Source: an uncultured Pelagibacteraceae bacterium (GTDB taxonomy: Bacteria > Pseudomonadota > Alphaproteobacteria > Pelagibacterales > Pelagibacteraceae). From it: 64,000 nucleotides of DNA. Location of the stretch: NCBI GenBank assembly GCA_902589725.1, contig CACITU010000002.1, forward strand, positions 62,001 to 126,000, written 5' to 3'. Each line of letters begins with the position of its first letter. Positions within the stretch are counted from its first letter, which is position 1. Below the pieces are notes generated by a model, which saw only the letters and a program-made list of their open reading frames with translations, had not been told where the DNA came from and did no database searches. Below are positions 1 through 7,674 of the stretch, one piece after another. The position numbers were made by a program, and so were the translations under genes.

Positions 1-273
1 AACATCATTTTTAGATATTTCCATTTTACCAAATTTTATAATCCCAGACTGAGATTGAGTCCTTTCAATATATATCCAAATATCATTATCAAATTTACTT
101 GTTGTTGAAGGAATACCTAATAACTTTTTAATATCATTTTTATTGGTTTTGTTAACAATTAATGATGCTTGTTTTTTTTCAAGATTAGGTACGCCATGAT
201 GTTTATTAACTTTATTTAATGTACAATTTGAAACTATAAATGATAAAATAATTATATATAATATTTTTCGCAT
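1..273 (-). CDS. bamE: Outer membrane assembly lipoprotein BamE/OmlA, partial (C-terminus beyond window)
   Basis: The first 91 residues are visible; the rest runs off the left edge. The N-terminus is a lipoprotein signal ([17 protein letters not shown]) with a lipobox ending in Cys17, so the protein should be anchored in the outer membrane. Further on is the SmpA/OmlA signature: KNDIKKLLGIPSTTSKFDND followed by WIYIE. BamE is a small accessory lipoprotein of the BAM complex that inserts beta-barrel proteins. Its ATG overlaps by two bases, in opposite direction, the ATG of the neighbouring chaperone gene. OmlA next to the bc1 chaperone gene is a common alphaproteobacterial arrangement. Family call is firm; full length cannot be judged. 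Confidence 0.85.
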   Translation of the reverse strand, partial: MRKILYIIILSFIVSNCTLNKVNKHHGVPNLEKKQASLIVNKTNKNDIKKLLGIPSTTSKFDNDIWIYIERTQSQSGIIKFGKMEISKNDV

Positions 274-739
274 GAATAAAAATTATTTACATATTTATAA
301 TAATTTAATCAATTACACTAGAAATAAAGATTTATATAAAAATCTAAATAGAAATGATAATTTTTCTGATCGTCTCACTCTCTTCTTATTTCATTTTTCT
401 TTTTTCTTAAAAAACTATAAAAATGAGGAAAATAAGAATATTTTACAAGAAATCTATGATTTTAATTTTAGACAATTAGAGCTAAGTATTAGAGAAATTG
501 GTTATGGTGATCAATCAATAAATAAAAAAATGAAAGATTATATCAATTTGTTTCACTCTATGGTTTCAGAAGTCCATTTTTGGGACAATCTATCAAATCA
601 AGATAAATTAAAAAAAATTTCGTTTTTTTTTAGTGATTTCCAAAATAAAGATTATTTACTTAATTATTTTAATGATTTTAACTTAAATTTATCAAAAAAA
701 ACTTTGAATTCGTTCATAAAAAGTGTAAGTAACCCATAA
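272..739 (+). CDS. Ubiquinol-cytochrome c chaperone family protein (CBP3/UQCC1-like)
   Basis: 155 residues. The segment [20 protein letters not shown] followed by [13 protein letters not shown] matches the core of the ubiquinol-cytochrome c chaperone family (consensus around LREMGVGD..V.KKMK). In mitochondria the homologue CBP3 assists cytochrome b synthesis and bc1 complex assembly; a similar role in bacterial complex III assembly is inferred. The start is fixed by the absence of another Met before residue 86, and the conserved region begins soon after residue 10. The ATG lies inside the bamE start codon on the other strand, leaving no leader. It is followed 2 bp later by rpmF. Cytosolic; no signal peptide. 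Confidence 0.8.
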   Translation: MNKNYLHIYNNLINYTRNKDLYKNLNRNDNFSDRLTLFLFHFSFFLKNYKNEENKNILQEIYDFNFRQLELSIREIGYGDQSINKKMKDYINLFHSMVSEVHFWDNLSNQDKLKKISFFFSDFQNKDYLLNYFNDFNLNLSKKTLNSFIKSVSNP

Positions 740-741
740 TT

Positions 742-924
742 ATGGCTGTACCAAAACGAAAACAAACTCCTTCTAGAACAGGGATGAGAAGAGCCCAGAC
801 GATGAAATTTTCAACTAAGAATATAGTTGAGGATAAAAAATCTGGGGAATATCGACTATCGCATCATCTAGACCTTAAAACTGGTATGTATAAGGGAAGA
901 CAAGTTTTAGACCCAAAAGAATAG
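742..924 (+). CDS. rpmF: 50S ribosomal protein L32
   Basis: 60 residues beginning [19 protein letters not shown] and containing [15 protein letters not shown], diagnostic of bacterial L32. There are no Cys residues, so this is the zinc-free form usual in alphaproteobacteria. It lies 2 bp after the bc1-chaperone gene and 19 bp before plsX. The rpmF-plsX linkage is widespread and couples ribosome production to phospholipid synthesis. The DUF177 (YceD) gene that often precedes rpmF-plsX is not in this slot. Confidence 0.97.
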   Translation: MAVPKRKQTPSRTGMRRAQTMKFSTKNIVEDKKSGEYRLSHHLDLKTGMYKGRQVLDPKE

Positions 925-943
925 TATATAATAATCTCTTATA

Positions 944-1945
944 ATGTCAGAAATGATTAAAATTGCAGTTGATGCAATGGGCGGTGATGGCTCACCTAAG
1001 AAAATAATTGATGGAATAATTTTCAATCATTCAATAAATAAAAATAATTATTTCAAAATTTTTGGAGATAGAAATAAAATAAGTCCCATTATAAATGAAA
1101 AAATTTCTAGTGAGTTTTATGAAATTATTCATACAGAAAATAAAATTGAAAGCACTGACAGTCCTTTAGAAGGTGCTAAAAGAGGCAAAGATAGCAGCAT
1201 GTGGCTTGCTATCCAAAGTGTTAAAGAGAAAGAAGCTGATATTGTTATATCTGCAGGAAATACTGGGGCTTTGTTAGTTGTATCAAAACTTAACTTAAAA
1301 ATGATTGAAAACATAGACAAGCCTGCTTTGTCAGCCTTATGGCCAAATAAAAAAGGAATGAGTGTCGTATTAGATTTGGGTGCTAATATAGAATGTAGTT
1401 CTAAAAATTTATTAGATTTTTCAATAATGGGTGCATCTTTGTACACTTCGCTTTATCCTAATGATAAACCTAATGTTGCATTATTAAATATTGGTTCAGA
1501 AGAATTAAAGGGTAATGAGATAATTAAAGAAACCTATCAATTATTAAATGAAAAAAAATCAAAAAATTATAACTTTGATGGGTATATAGAGGGAAATCAT
1601 CTTATGGATGGAAAAGTTAATGTTATTGTATCAGATGGTTTCACAGGAAATGTTGCATTAAAAACAGCTGAAGGAACTGCAAATTTTATCACTAGTGAAT
1701 TAAGGAATGCAATGACAGGCTCTATTTTAGGTAAAATATCTTCTTTGTTAAATATTTCTAATTTAAATAAATTTAAAAAAAGATTAGATCCAAGGCTATA
1801 TAATGGTGCTATATTTATTGGTTTAGACTCACCTGTAGTTAAAAGTCATGGAGGAACTGATTATATTGGCTTTTCTAATTCACTTGATGTTTGTAATAGA
1901 ATTGTCAAAGGTAATTTGATAGAAAAGATAAAGCAAAATATTTAA
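944..1945 (+). CDS. plsX: Phosphate acyltransferase PlsX
   Basis: 333 residues, full length for PlsX. It makes acyl-phosphate from acyl-ACP for the first acylation of glycerol-3-phosphate in phospholipid synthesis; peripheral membrane enzyme. Visible landmarks are the N-terminal IAVDAMGGDG, the central SAGNTGALL, and the C-terminal HGGTDYIGF. A second in-frame ATG at 953 (MIKIAVDAMGG) is an equally good start and matches the family N-terminus better. Only 1 bp separates its stop from ihfA. In most proteobacteria fabH follows plsX here; it is missing from this locus. Confidence 0.96.
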   Translation: MSEMIKIAVDAMGGDGSPKKIIDGIIFNHSINKNNYFKIFGDRNKISPIINEKISSEFYEIIHTENKIESTDSPLEGAKRGKDSSMWLAIQSVKEKEADIVISAGNTGALLVVSKLNLKMIENIDKPALSALWPNKKGMSVVLDLGANIECSSKNLLDFSIMGASLYTSLYPNDKPNVALLNIGSEELKGNEIIKETYQLLNEKKSKNYNFDGYIEGNHLMDGKVNVIVSDGFTGNVALKTAEGTANFITSELRNAMTGSILGKISSLLNISNLNKFKKRLDPRLYNGAIFIGLDSPVVKSHGGTDYIGFSNSLDVCNRIVKGNLIEKIKQNI

Positions 1946-1946
1946 T

Positions 1947-2246
1947 ATGAGAATCAATTTAACTAAAAGAGACTTAGTTAATTTGGTTTATATGCAGCTT
2001 GGTTTTTCCAAACAAATATCAGAAAGTTTAATTGAAGATTTCTTATCAACTATTGTTTCTAATATTAAAAATGAAAAAAAATTAAAATTATCTAAATTTG
2101 GAACTTTTACCATAAGAAAAAAAAAATCAAGGATTGGAAGAAATCCAAAAACTAAAGAAACCAAAGTAATTTCAAGCAGAGATGTTGTATTATTCAAGCC
2201 ATCGAAGGAATTTAGAGAATTTGTCAATTTAAAAGATGACAGATAA
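1947..2246 (+). CDS. ihfA: Integration host factor alpha subunit (HU/IHF family DNA-bending protein)
   Basis: 99 residues of the HU/IHF fold. It starts LTKRDLVNLVY, has the hydrophobic dimer core, and carries the beta-arm GRNPKTKETKVISSRDVV, whose Pro intercalates DNA. It ends in the helix FKPSKEFREFVN. The position behind plsX and ahead of a MerR regulator matches IhfA in alphaproteobacteria, which is why alpha is preferred over HU. It would bend DNA at specific sites during transcription, replication or recombination. The last 11 bases overlap the start of the MerR gene, suggesting coupled translation. Confidence 0.88.
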   Translation: MRINLTKRDLVNLVYMQLGFSKQISESLIEDFLSTIVSNIKNEKKLKLSKFGTFTIRKKKSRIGRNPKTKETKVISSRDVVLFKPSKEFREFVNLKDDR

Positions 2247-2622
2247 ATCAGATAAAGCCTATAAAACTATTGGTGAGGTGGCTAAAATATTAAGACTGAA
2301 ATTAAACAATAAAGGAGTTTTGTCGACACATGTAATCAGATTTTGGGAAACACAATTTAAACAAATTAAACCAAAAATATTGAATTCTAATAGAAGATAC
2401 TATGATGAAAAAACAATAGATCTTCTTAAAAAAATTAAATTTTTACTGAAAGACCAAGGTATGACAATAAACGGTGTTAAAAAAATATTAAATAATCAAG
2501 CTTCTTTAGAGCTTGACGAAATTGCTAATAAATCTATAAGAACTGAAAAATTAAAAAATAAATTACGAAAAATTTCATACAAATTAAAAGAATTAAAAGA
2601 TGGCAAAAAAAACCCACGTTAA
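2236..2622 (+). CDS. MerR family transcriptional regulator
   Basis: 128 residues. An N-terminal winged-helix motif (TIGEVAKILRL, then HVIRFWETQFKQIKP and NRRYYDEKTIDLLKKI) is typical of MerR regulators. The C-terminal third is a charged helix suited to dimerisation. There is no Cys-rich or other recognisable effector domain, so the ligand is unknown. A short MerR gene after ihfA is conserved in alphaproteobacteria. It overlaps ihfA by 11 nt and rpmG by 23 nt, so all three are probably translated from one message. Target genes cannot be inferred from the sequence. Confidence 0.85.
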   Translation: MTDKSDKAYKTIGEVAKILRLKLNNKGVLSTHVIRFWETQFKQIKPKILNSNRRYYDEKTIDLLKKIKFLLKDQGMTINGVKKILNNQASLELDEIANKSIRTEKLKNKLRKISYKLKELKDGKKNPR

Positions 2623-2791
2623 AGTAAGAATGGTTCCCGAAGCTAAGCCTGATAGTCCATTTTTTTACTATGTTAAAAAACCAGCTGGAGGAGAAAAAGC
2701 CAAAGTAAAACTTTCAGCAAAAAAATATAATCCCAACACTAGAAAACATGAAATGTTTGTGGAAAAGAAGCTTCCACCACATAGTAAGTAA
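2600..2791 (+). CDS. rpmG: 50S ribosomal protein L33
   Basis: 63 residues. The pattern HVKVRMVPEA, then FFYYVKKP, then KKYNPNTRKHEMFVEKKL matches L33. It has no Cys, so it is a zinc-independent paralogue type, and it is about ten residues longer than the common 52-55 residue form because of an insertion near residues 14-30. The start lies 23 nt inside the merR gene; no other Met precedes the conserved region. Its stop abuts the stop of the convergent chorismate mutase gene with no spacer. Confidence 0.88.
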   Translation: MAKKTHVKVRMVPEAKPDSPFFYYVKKPAGGEKAKVKLSAKKYNPNTRKHEMFVEKKLPPHSK

Positions 2792-3082
2792 TTATTTTTT
2801 TTTAAAATTTCTTCTCTCGTAATCTATATAAGACAATATCATATTTTTCCATATACGATGAGTAATTTTAGGATCAATTTTTAGTTTTTTAGATTTTGAA
2901 TTAATTTTTCTAAGAATAAAATTAATACGTTTTTTATCAACTATTTCCTTTTTAAATTCTTTAAGTTTTAAAACTTCTTTAACAAGATTTGTTCTATTTT
3001 TAATTAAAGATAATAACTTATTATCTAGCTTATCAAGCTTTGATCTTATTATATTTAATTTTTTTTTGTTTATAGGCGACAT
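2792..3082 (-). CDS. Chorismate mutase, AroQ type
   Basis: 96 residues, the usual size of a monofunctional AroQ-class all-helical chorismate mutase. It converts chorismate to prephenate for Phe and Tyr synthesis. Residues fitting the family pattern are Arg13 (IIRSKLDKLDNKLLSLIKNR), Arg30 and Lys41 in the first long helix, and Asp49 with Arg52 (VDKKR) in the second. The third helix carries the aromatic end (HRIWKNMILSYIDYE). No signal peptide, so cytosolic. Its start is 43 bp from the ctaA start on the other strand, so that gap should hold both promoters. The family is short and divergent, hence less than full confidence. Confidence 0.8.
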   Translation of the reverse strand: MSPINKKKLNIIRSKLDKLDNKLLSLIKNRTNLVKEVLKLKEFKKEIVDKKRINFILRKINSKSKKLKIDPKITHRIWKNMILSYIDYERRNFKKK

Positions 3083-3125
3083 TAAATTTATTGGTTTAAT
3101 TAATAATTATTATATTTATCTAATC

Positions 3126-4151
3126 ATGTATAGCCAAAATAATTCTTTAAATTCTCATCTCAAAATATGGATGATTACTTTATTGATTATGATTATTCTT
3201 ATTATTTTAGTGGGGGGGTTAACTAGGTTAACTGACTCTGGATTATCAATTACAACATGGGAACTTTTTAGTGGTACATTGCCTCCATTAACAAATGAAA
3301 AATGGATAGAATATTTTGATCTCTATAAAGTAATACCTGAGTATAAAGAGCAAAATTTTACTATGACTTTAAATGAATTTAAAATTATTTTTTGGTGGGA
3401 ATGGGCACATCGACAATTGGGTAGACTAATTGGCTTAACTGTTTTTTTACCAATGATTTATTTTACAATTAAAAATGGTTTTTGGATTTTAAAAGAATAT
3501 TCAATTATTTTTATTTTAGTTTGTTTTCAAGGATTTATTGGATGGTATATGGTTTCGAGTGGATTGGTTGATAGAGTTGATGTCAGTCATTATAGATTGT
3601 CATTACATTTAGTTACAGCTTTTATCATTCTATCTATAGTTTTTTGGAAATACTTAAATTTAATTGATATAAAAATTAATCAAATTAATATTAAATTAAA
3701 CTCTATCAAGTTCTTTCTTTTATTATTATTTTTACAGTTAATAATTGGAGCATTTGTTTCAGGGATGGATGCTGGAAAAATTTATAATACCTGGCCTTTA
3801 ATGGGATCATCATATTTTCCAGACGACAGTGTCTTCACTGATTTATTTAATATCGCAGTATTTGATGATCTATCACTTGTTCAATTTATTCATAGAAATT
3901 TAGCATATTTAATTGTCATAATATATTTTTACATACTTTATTTTGTTTTAAAAAATGGAAATATAAATTTAAAAACTCCAATTTTTATTATTGGATTTAG
4001 TTTATTTTTTCAAATTGTTTTGGGAGTTCTCACAATATTATCTGGAGTAAAAATGCTTTATGCATCTCTACACCAGATTAATTCTATTTTAATAATACTT
4101 TCAACTTTGTATTTTCTTTATATTTTAAGATATAAAAAACCTGTTTATTGA
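3126..4151 (+). CDS. ctaA: Heme A synthase (COX15/CtaA family)
   Basis: 341 residues from the ATG at 3126. An upstream in-frame ATG at 3066 would add 20 residues and run into the chorismate mutase gene, so it is not preferred. The protein has about eight hydrophobic membrane segments and the paired His-bearing helices of CtaA: EWAHRQLGRLIG, HYRLSLHL, FIHRNLAYLI and SLHQINSI. The N-terminal VGGLTRLTDSGLSITTWE is the family hallmark. It oxidises heme O to heme A for cytochrome aa3 oxidase in the inner membrane. It ends 29 bp before the end of metY, which converges on it. Confidence 0.95.
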   Translation: MYSQNNSLNSHLKIWMITLLIMIILIILVGGLTRLTDSGLSITTWELFSGTLPPLTNEKWIEYFDLYKVIPEYKEQNFTMTLNEFKIIFWWEWAHRQLGRLIGLTVFLPMIYFTIKNGFWILKEYSIIFILVCFQGFIGWYMVSSGLVDRVDVSHYRLSLHLVTAFIILSIVFWKYLNLIDIKINQINIKLNSIKFFLLLLFLQLIIGAFVSGMDAGKIYNTWPLMGSSYFPDDSVFTDLFNIAVFDDLSLVQFIHRNLAYLIVIIYFYILYFVLKNGNINLKTPIFIIGFSLFFQIVLGVLTILSGVKMLYASLHQINSILIILSTLYFLYILRYKKPVY

Positions 4152-4180
4152 TTTCTGCTAGTAGATATTGAAACTTCAAA

Positions 4181-5509
4181 TTAACTAACAGCTTTTAAAT
4201 TACCCTTTGAAGATTTATTCAATGCTTGATCTAAATCCTCAATAATATCATCAATATGTTCTATGCCAATACAAAGTCTCACATAACTTTGTGTAACACC
4301 TGATGCAGCTAGTTCTTTCTCATTTAATTGACTATGAGTTGTGCTTGCTGGATGTATTGCTAAACTTCTAGCATCACCAATATTAGCAACATGATAGAAC
4401 ATCTTTAAGGATTCAATAAATTTTTTACCAGCTTCGATTCCACCTTTAAGCTCGATGCCAATCATTGGTCCATTTCCACCTTTAAGATATTTTTTTGCTC
4501 TATCAGCAATTAGTTTGTCGTGTTCAGTAGAATAAATAACTTTTGTTACTTCTTTATGTTTTTTTAGGAAATTAACTACATACTCAGCATTAGCGCAATG
4601 TTGTCTCATTCTTAGAGCAACTGTCTCTAGTCCTTGAATTATTGCAAAAGCATTATCTGGAGCCAGAGCTGATCCTAAGTCTCTTAATAAACAGACCCTT
4701 GCTCTAACTGCAAATGGTACATTTGCACCGGTTAGTTCTGGCACAGCTTTTCCCCAGATTACATTGTTGTAACTCGCATCTGGCTCATTAAATAGTGGTT
4801 GTCTTTTTGGGTCAGCTGTCCAATCAAAGTTACCACTGTCAACTATACTTCCTGCAACTGCCGTACCATGTCCACCTATATATTTTGTAAGTGAGTGAAT
4901 TACTATTGCAGCTCCATGTTCAATCGGTCTGCATATTACTGGTGCAGCTGTGTTATCCATTATTAGTGGAATGTTATATTTTCTTCCAATGTCAGAAACT
5001 TCCTTTATTGGAAACACCCTTAAATATGGATTTGGTAAGGTTTCACCATAAAAAGCTCTAGTTTTATCATCTATTAACTTTTTAAAATTTTCAGGATTAC
5101 TTGGATCTGCATATCTTATCTCTATACCAAGCTTGCTAAGTGTATGCGTGAATAAAGATACTGTGCCACCATAAAGATCAGTTGAACTTACTATATTATC
5201 ACCAGTTTGGGCCACATTTAATACAGCAAACGTTGAAGCAGTTTGTCCTGAAGATACAGTTACACATGATAGACCTCCTTCAAGAGCGGCAACTCTTTTT
5301 TCCAGGACATCATTTGTAGGATTCATTATACGAGTATAGATGTTACCAAATTCTTTAAGTGCGAAAAGGTTAGCAGCATGATCTGTGTTATTAAATTGGT
5401 ATGATGTTGTTCTATAAATTGGAACAGCTACAGCGTTTGTCGCTGGATCACTCCTATAGTCACCGCCATGTATGGCAATAGTTTCAGGGTTATTTCTTTT
5501 TTTAGTCAT
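4181..5509 (-). CDS. metY: O-acetylhomoserine sulfhydrylase (PLP-dependent)
   Basis: 442 residues, typical of the long MetY branch of the Cys/Met metabolism PLP family. The PLP lysine is Lys209 in HSLTKYIGGHG; Asp185 in LIMDNTAAP should hold the pyridine nitrogen, and SSGQTASTFA binds phosphate. It makes homocysteine (or methionine) from O-acetylhomoserine and sulfide (or methanethiol). Marine SAR11 cells lack assimilatory sulfate reduction, so reduced organic sulfur probably feeds this step. The gene stands alone on the minus strand behind two stacked SAM aptamers (SAM-II then SAM-V), so end-product repression by SAM is strongly indicated. Ends convergent with ctaA. Confidence 0.95.
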   Translation of the reverse strand: MTKKRNNPETIAIHGGDYRSDPATNAVAVPIYRTTSYQFNNTDHAANLFALKEFGNIYTRIMNPTNDVLEKRVAALEGGLSCVTVSSGQTASTFAVLNVAQTGDNIVSSTDLYGGTVSLFTHTLSKLGIEIRYADPSNPENFKKLIDDKTRAFYGETLPNPYLRVFPIKEVSDIGRKYNIPLIMDNTAAPVICRPIEHGAAIVIHSLTKYIGGHGTAVAGSIVDSGNFDWTADPKRQPLFNEPDASYNNVIWGKAVPELTGANVPFAVRARVCLLRDLGSALAPDNAFAIIQGLETVALRMRQHCANAEYVVNFLKKHKEVTKVIYSTEHDKLIADRAKKYLKGGNGPMIGIELKGGIEAGKKFIESLKMFYHVANIGDARSLAIHPASTTHSQLNEKELAASGVTQSYVRLCIGIEHIDDIIEDLDQALNKSSKGNLKAVS

Positions 5510-5513
5510 TTTA

Positions 5514-5572
5514 CTCCTTTTTTAGTGCTTCAACATTATGTTAGGTGCACAATACAGTTCAAATACCTACCG
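5514..5572 (-). promoter_or_regulatory. SAM-V riboswitch overlapping the metY ribosome binding site
   Basis: Read on the minus strand, the core is GGTATTTGAACTGTATTG, followed by a 3' part ending GCACTAAAAAAGGAG. Stem P1 is TAGGT (5569-5565) with ACCTA (5546-5542). The pseudoknot is GTGC (5550-5547) with GCAC (5528-5525). The A-rich strand runs straight into the Shine-Dalgarno AGGAG, 4 nt before the metY ATG. This is the SAM-V layout known from marine bacteria, where ligand binding hides the Shine-Dalgarno and blocks translation. Confidence 0.85.
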
Positions 5573-5594
5573 ATTTTAGTAATTTTATGAAGTT

Positions 5595-5639
5595 CCTTTT
5601 TAGCAGTTATAAGCCCGCAATAGGATCAAATCGGCTATT
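5595..5639 (-). promoter_or_regulatory. SAM-II riboswitch, upstream member of a tandem pair
   Basis: The minus strand shows GATTTGATCCTATTGC and, 14 nt later, GCTAAAAAGG. These match the SAM-II core, whose canonical form has GATTTAACCGTATTGC and GCTAAAAAGG. P1 is AGCC (5636-5633) with GGCT (5615-5612), and a short H-type pseudoknot is possible between TTGC and the GC before the A-run. It sits 22 nt upstream of the SAM-V aptamer. The AAGG here is too far from the ATG to be the metY Shine-Dalgarno, so this unit more likely acts on transcription or message stability. Confidence 0.82.
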
Positions 5640-5649
5640 AACTTTTAAC

Positions 5650-5658
5650 AGAATAGCA
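5650..5658 (-). promoter_or_regulatory. Possible extended -10 promoter element for metY
   Basis: TGCTATTCT on the minus strand is an extended -10 (TG-N-TATTCT). It would start transcription about 6-7 nt downstream, just before the first SAM-II base. No good -35 is seen, which is acceptable for an extended -10 promoter. This is a motif guess only. Confidence 0.35.
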
Positions 5659-5720
5659 CCATTTTGCAAGGTAAATATAAAATTGACTTTGAATTATTTA
5701 ATAGTATTAATCCTCGCACA

Positions 5721-6179
5721 ATGACTAAATTTGTAAAAAAAGATCAAGTAACATCATCTTGGTATGAAATTGATGCTAAAAATGCTGTTGTAGGTAGATT
5801 AGCAACAGTTGTGTCAAATATCATAAGAGGAAAGAATAAAACTACATATACACCGCATATGGATGATGGTGATTTTGTTGTTGTTAAAAATATTGAACAA
5901 GCAAAATTTACTGGAAAAAAATTTCAAGATAAAAAATATTACAGACATACAGGTCATCCTGGAGGAATAAAAATTACAACACCTGAAAAACTTCATGAAA
6001 AAAAACCCGGAGAAACTTTAAAAATGGCTGTTAAAAGAATGTTACCTGGTGGAGTATTGGGTAGAAAACAATTAACAAAATTAAAAATTTATGCAGGAAA
6101 TGATCATCCGCATTCAGCACAAAATCCAACTGTAATAGAGTTAGACAAATTAAACAGTAAAAATATAGCTAGAAACTAA
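5721..6179 (+). CDS. rplM: 50S ribosomal protein L13
   Basis: 152 residues from the ATG at 5721. An earlier in-frame ATG at 5664 would add 19 residues without family similarity, so it is rejected. Landmarks are SSWYEIDAKNAVVGRLATVV near the start, the middle stretch KKYYRHTGHPGGIK, and VKRMLPGGVLGRKQLTKLKI. L13 is an early-assembly 50S protein. It is followed 1 bp later by rpsI, the near-universal L13-S9 pair. The promoter must lie in the spacer shared with the divergent metY leader. Confidence 0.97.
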   Translation: MTKFVKKDQVTSSWYEIDAKNAVVGRLATVVSNIIRGKNKTTYTPHMDDGDFVVVKNIEQAKFTGKKFQDKKYYRHTGHPGGIKITTPEKLHEKKPGETLKMAVKRMLPGGVLGRKQLTKLKIYAGNDHPHSAQNPTVIELDKLNSKNIARN

Positions 6180-6180
6180 G

Positions 6181-6618
6181 ATGGAAAATACTCAATCAGC
6201 ATCAAAGTCTCCAAAATTAAAATTGGATTTTAAAGATAGTAAATACGCTACTGGTAGAAGAAAAACATCAATTGCAAAAGTTTGGTTAAAAAAAGGTTCA
6301 GGCAAAATTTATGTAAATGGTAAATTATTTAGTGATTATTTCGCTGACGAAACTCATAAAATGCAAATTACAAGACCTTTTGAGATTATTAATCAAGCTA
6401 CTGATTATGATGTAAGATGCAGTGTAAAAGGAGGAGGACCTACAGGCCAAGCAGGGGCTATGGTTCACGGTATTTCAAAAGCTTTAGTATTATTTGATGC
6501 AAATCTAAAAACCACCTTAAAAACAGAGAAACTTACTACCAGAGACTCAAGAGCAGTTGAAAGAAAAAAACCTGGTAGAAGAAAAGCTAGAAGAAGCTTC
6601 CAATTCTCTAAAAGATAA
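6181..6618 (+). CDS. rpsI: 30S ribosomal protein S9
   Basis: 145 residues. It contains YATGRRKTSIAKVWLKKGSG, GGGPTGQAGAMVHGISKAL and the C-terminal ERKKPGRRKARRSFQFSKR, whose terminal Arg contacts P-site tRNA. The roughly 16-residue N-terminal extension before the conserved domain is common in alphaproteobacteria. Placed directly behind rplM, so the two are co-transcribed. argC starts 33 bp downstream after a T-rich stretch without a clear hairpin, so read-through into argC is possible. Confidence 0.98.
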   Translation: MENTQSASKSPKLKLDFKDSKYATGRRKTSIAKVWLKKGSGKIYVNGKLFSDYFADETHKMQITRPFEIINQATDYDVRCSVKGGGPTGQAGAMVHGISKALVLFDANLKTTLKTEKLTTRDSRAVERKKPGRRKARRSFQFSKR

Positions 6619-6651
6619 TTTTTTTTTAATTTTTAACTGTTATAATAAAAA

Positions 6652-7674
6652 ATGCCTAAGCTTAACGCATTAGTTGCTGGATCAACTGGATATATTGGAG
6701 TTCAATTAATTAAATTATTAGTTAAACACAAATATATTAATATTAAATACCTTTGTGGAAACTCTTCTGTGGGTAAACATGTCAAATTTTACGATAAATC
6801 TTTATCTAAATATAAATTACCAAAAATTTTAAAATTTAATAAAAAATTATTAAAAGATGTTCATGTTATTTTTACAGCACTTCCAAACGGGGAAGCACAG
6901 GATATATCCAAACATTTAAGCAAAAATCATACTCTAGTAGATCTTGCTGCAGATTTTAGATTAGAAAAAGCTTCTGATTATTTAAAGTGGTATAAACAAA
7001 AACATCGAGCAACTAATTTAATAAAAAAAAGTATTTATTTACTTCCTGAAATTAATAGAAAAGAGATTAAAAAATATAATATTATTTCATGCCCAGGATG
7101 TTATCCAACATCAATATTGCTTCCTCTATATCCTTTATTTAAGAAAAATTTAATTAAATTTAATAATATTATAATTGATTCAAAATCTGGATATTCAGGT
7201 GCTGGTAGAGGAGTTCACAAAAAATATAAAAATAAAAATCTATATGAGTCTTTAAGTGCATATGGAGTTAGTTTTCATCGTCATAATTCTGAAATAGATC
7301 AAATGTTAAGAAAATTTACTAAGAAAAAGTTTCAATTTAGTTTTACTCCTCATTTATCACCAATGTTTAGAGGCATTCTGAGTACTATATATGTTGATTT
7401 AGAAAATAATATTTCACAAACAAAAGTATTAAAAACACTAATGAGTTTTTATAAAAATGAAAGTTTTGTAAAAATTTTAAAGTCTGACACATTGTTGAGC
7501 ACCAATGATGTAATAAATACTAACAATTGTTATATTTCAGTGTGTAAATCTAAATACAGCAATAAAATAATCATTTTATCCGCTATTGATAATTTGATTA
7601 AGGGTGGAGCAGGTCAAGCTGTACAAAATCTGAATAATAAATTTAATTTTTCTGAAACAACTGGATTAAAATGA
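6652..7674 (+). CDS. argC: N-acetyl-gamma-glutamyl-phosphate reductase
   Basis: 340 residues, normal for the long ArgC form. It reduces N-acetylglutamyl-phosphate to the semialdehyde in arginine synthesis. The N-terminal NADP site reads VAGSTGYIGVQL. Cys150 in SCPGCYPTS is the catalytic thiol, and SGYSGAGR and HRHNSEI are further active-site segments, with IDNLIKGGAGQAVQN at the C-terminus. The stop overlaps the next lipoprotein gene by 4 nt (ATGA), so translation is coupled. Linkage after rplM-rpsI is common in alphaproteobacteria. Confidence 0.96.
   Translation: MPKLNALVAGSTGYIGVQLIKLLVKHKYINIKYLCGNSSVGKHVKFYDKSLSKYKLPKILKFNKKLLKDVHVIFTALPNGEAQDISKHLSKNHTLVDLAADFRLEKASDYLKWYKQKHRATNLIKKSIYLLPEINRKEIKKYNIISCPGCYPTSILLPLYPLFKKNLIKFNNIIIDSKSGYSGAGRGVHKKYKNKNLYESLSAYGVSFHRHNSEIDQMLRKFTKKKFQFSFTPHLSPMFRGILSTIYVDLENNISQTKVLKTLMSFYKNESFVKILKSDTLLSTNDVINTNNCYISVCKSKYSNKIIILSAIDNLIKGGAGQAVQNLNNKFNFSETTGLK

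Noticed and set aside
3066..3125. Upstream start for ctaA
   Set aside because: It would overlap the chorismate mutase start; the ATG at 3126 fits the family N-terminus.
5664..5720. Upstream start for rplM
   Set aside because: The added 19 residues have no L13 similarity and lie in the metY leader/promoter region.
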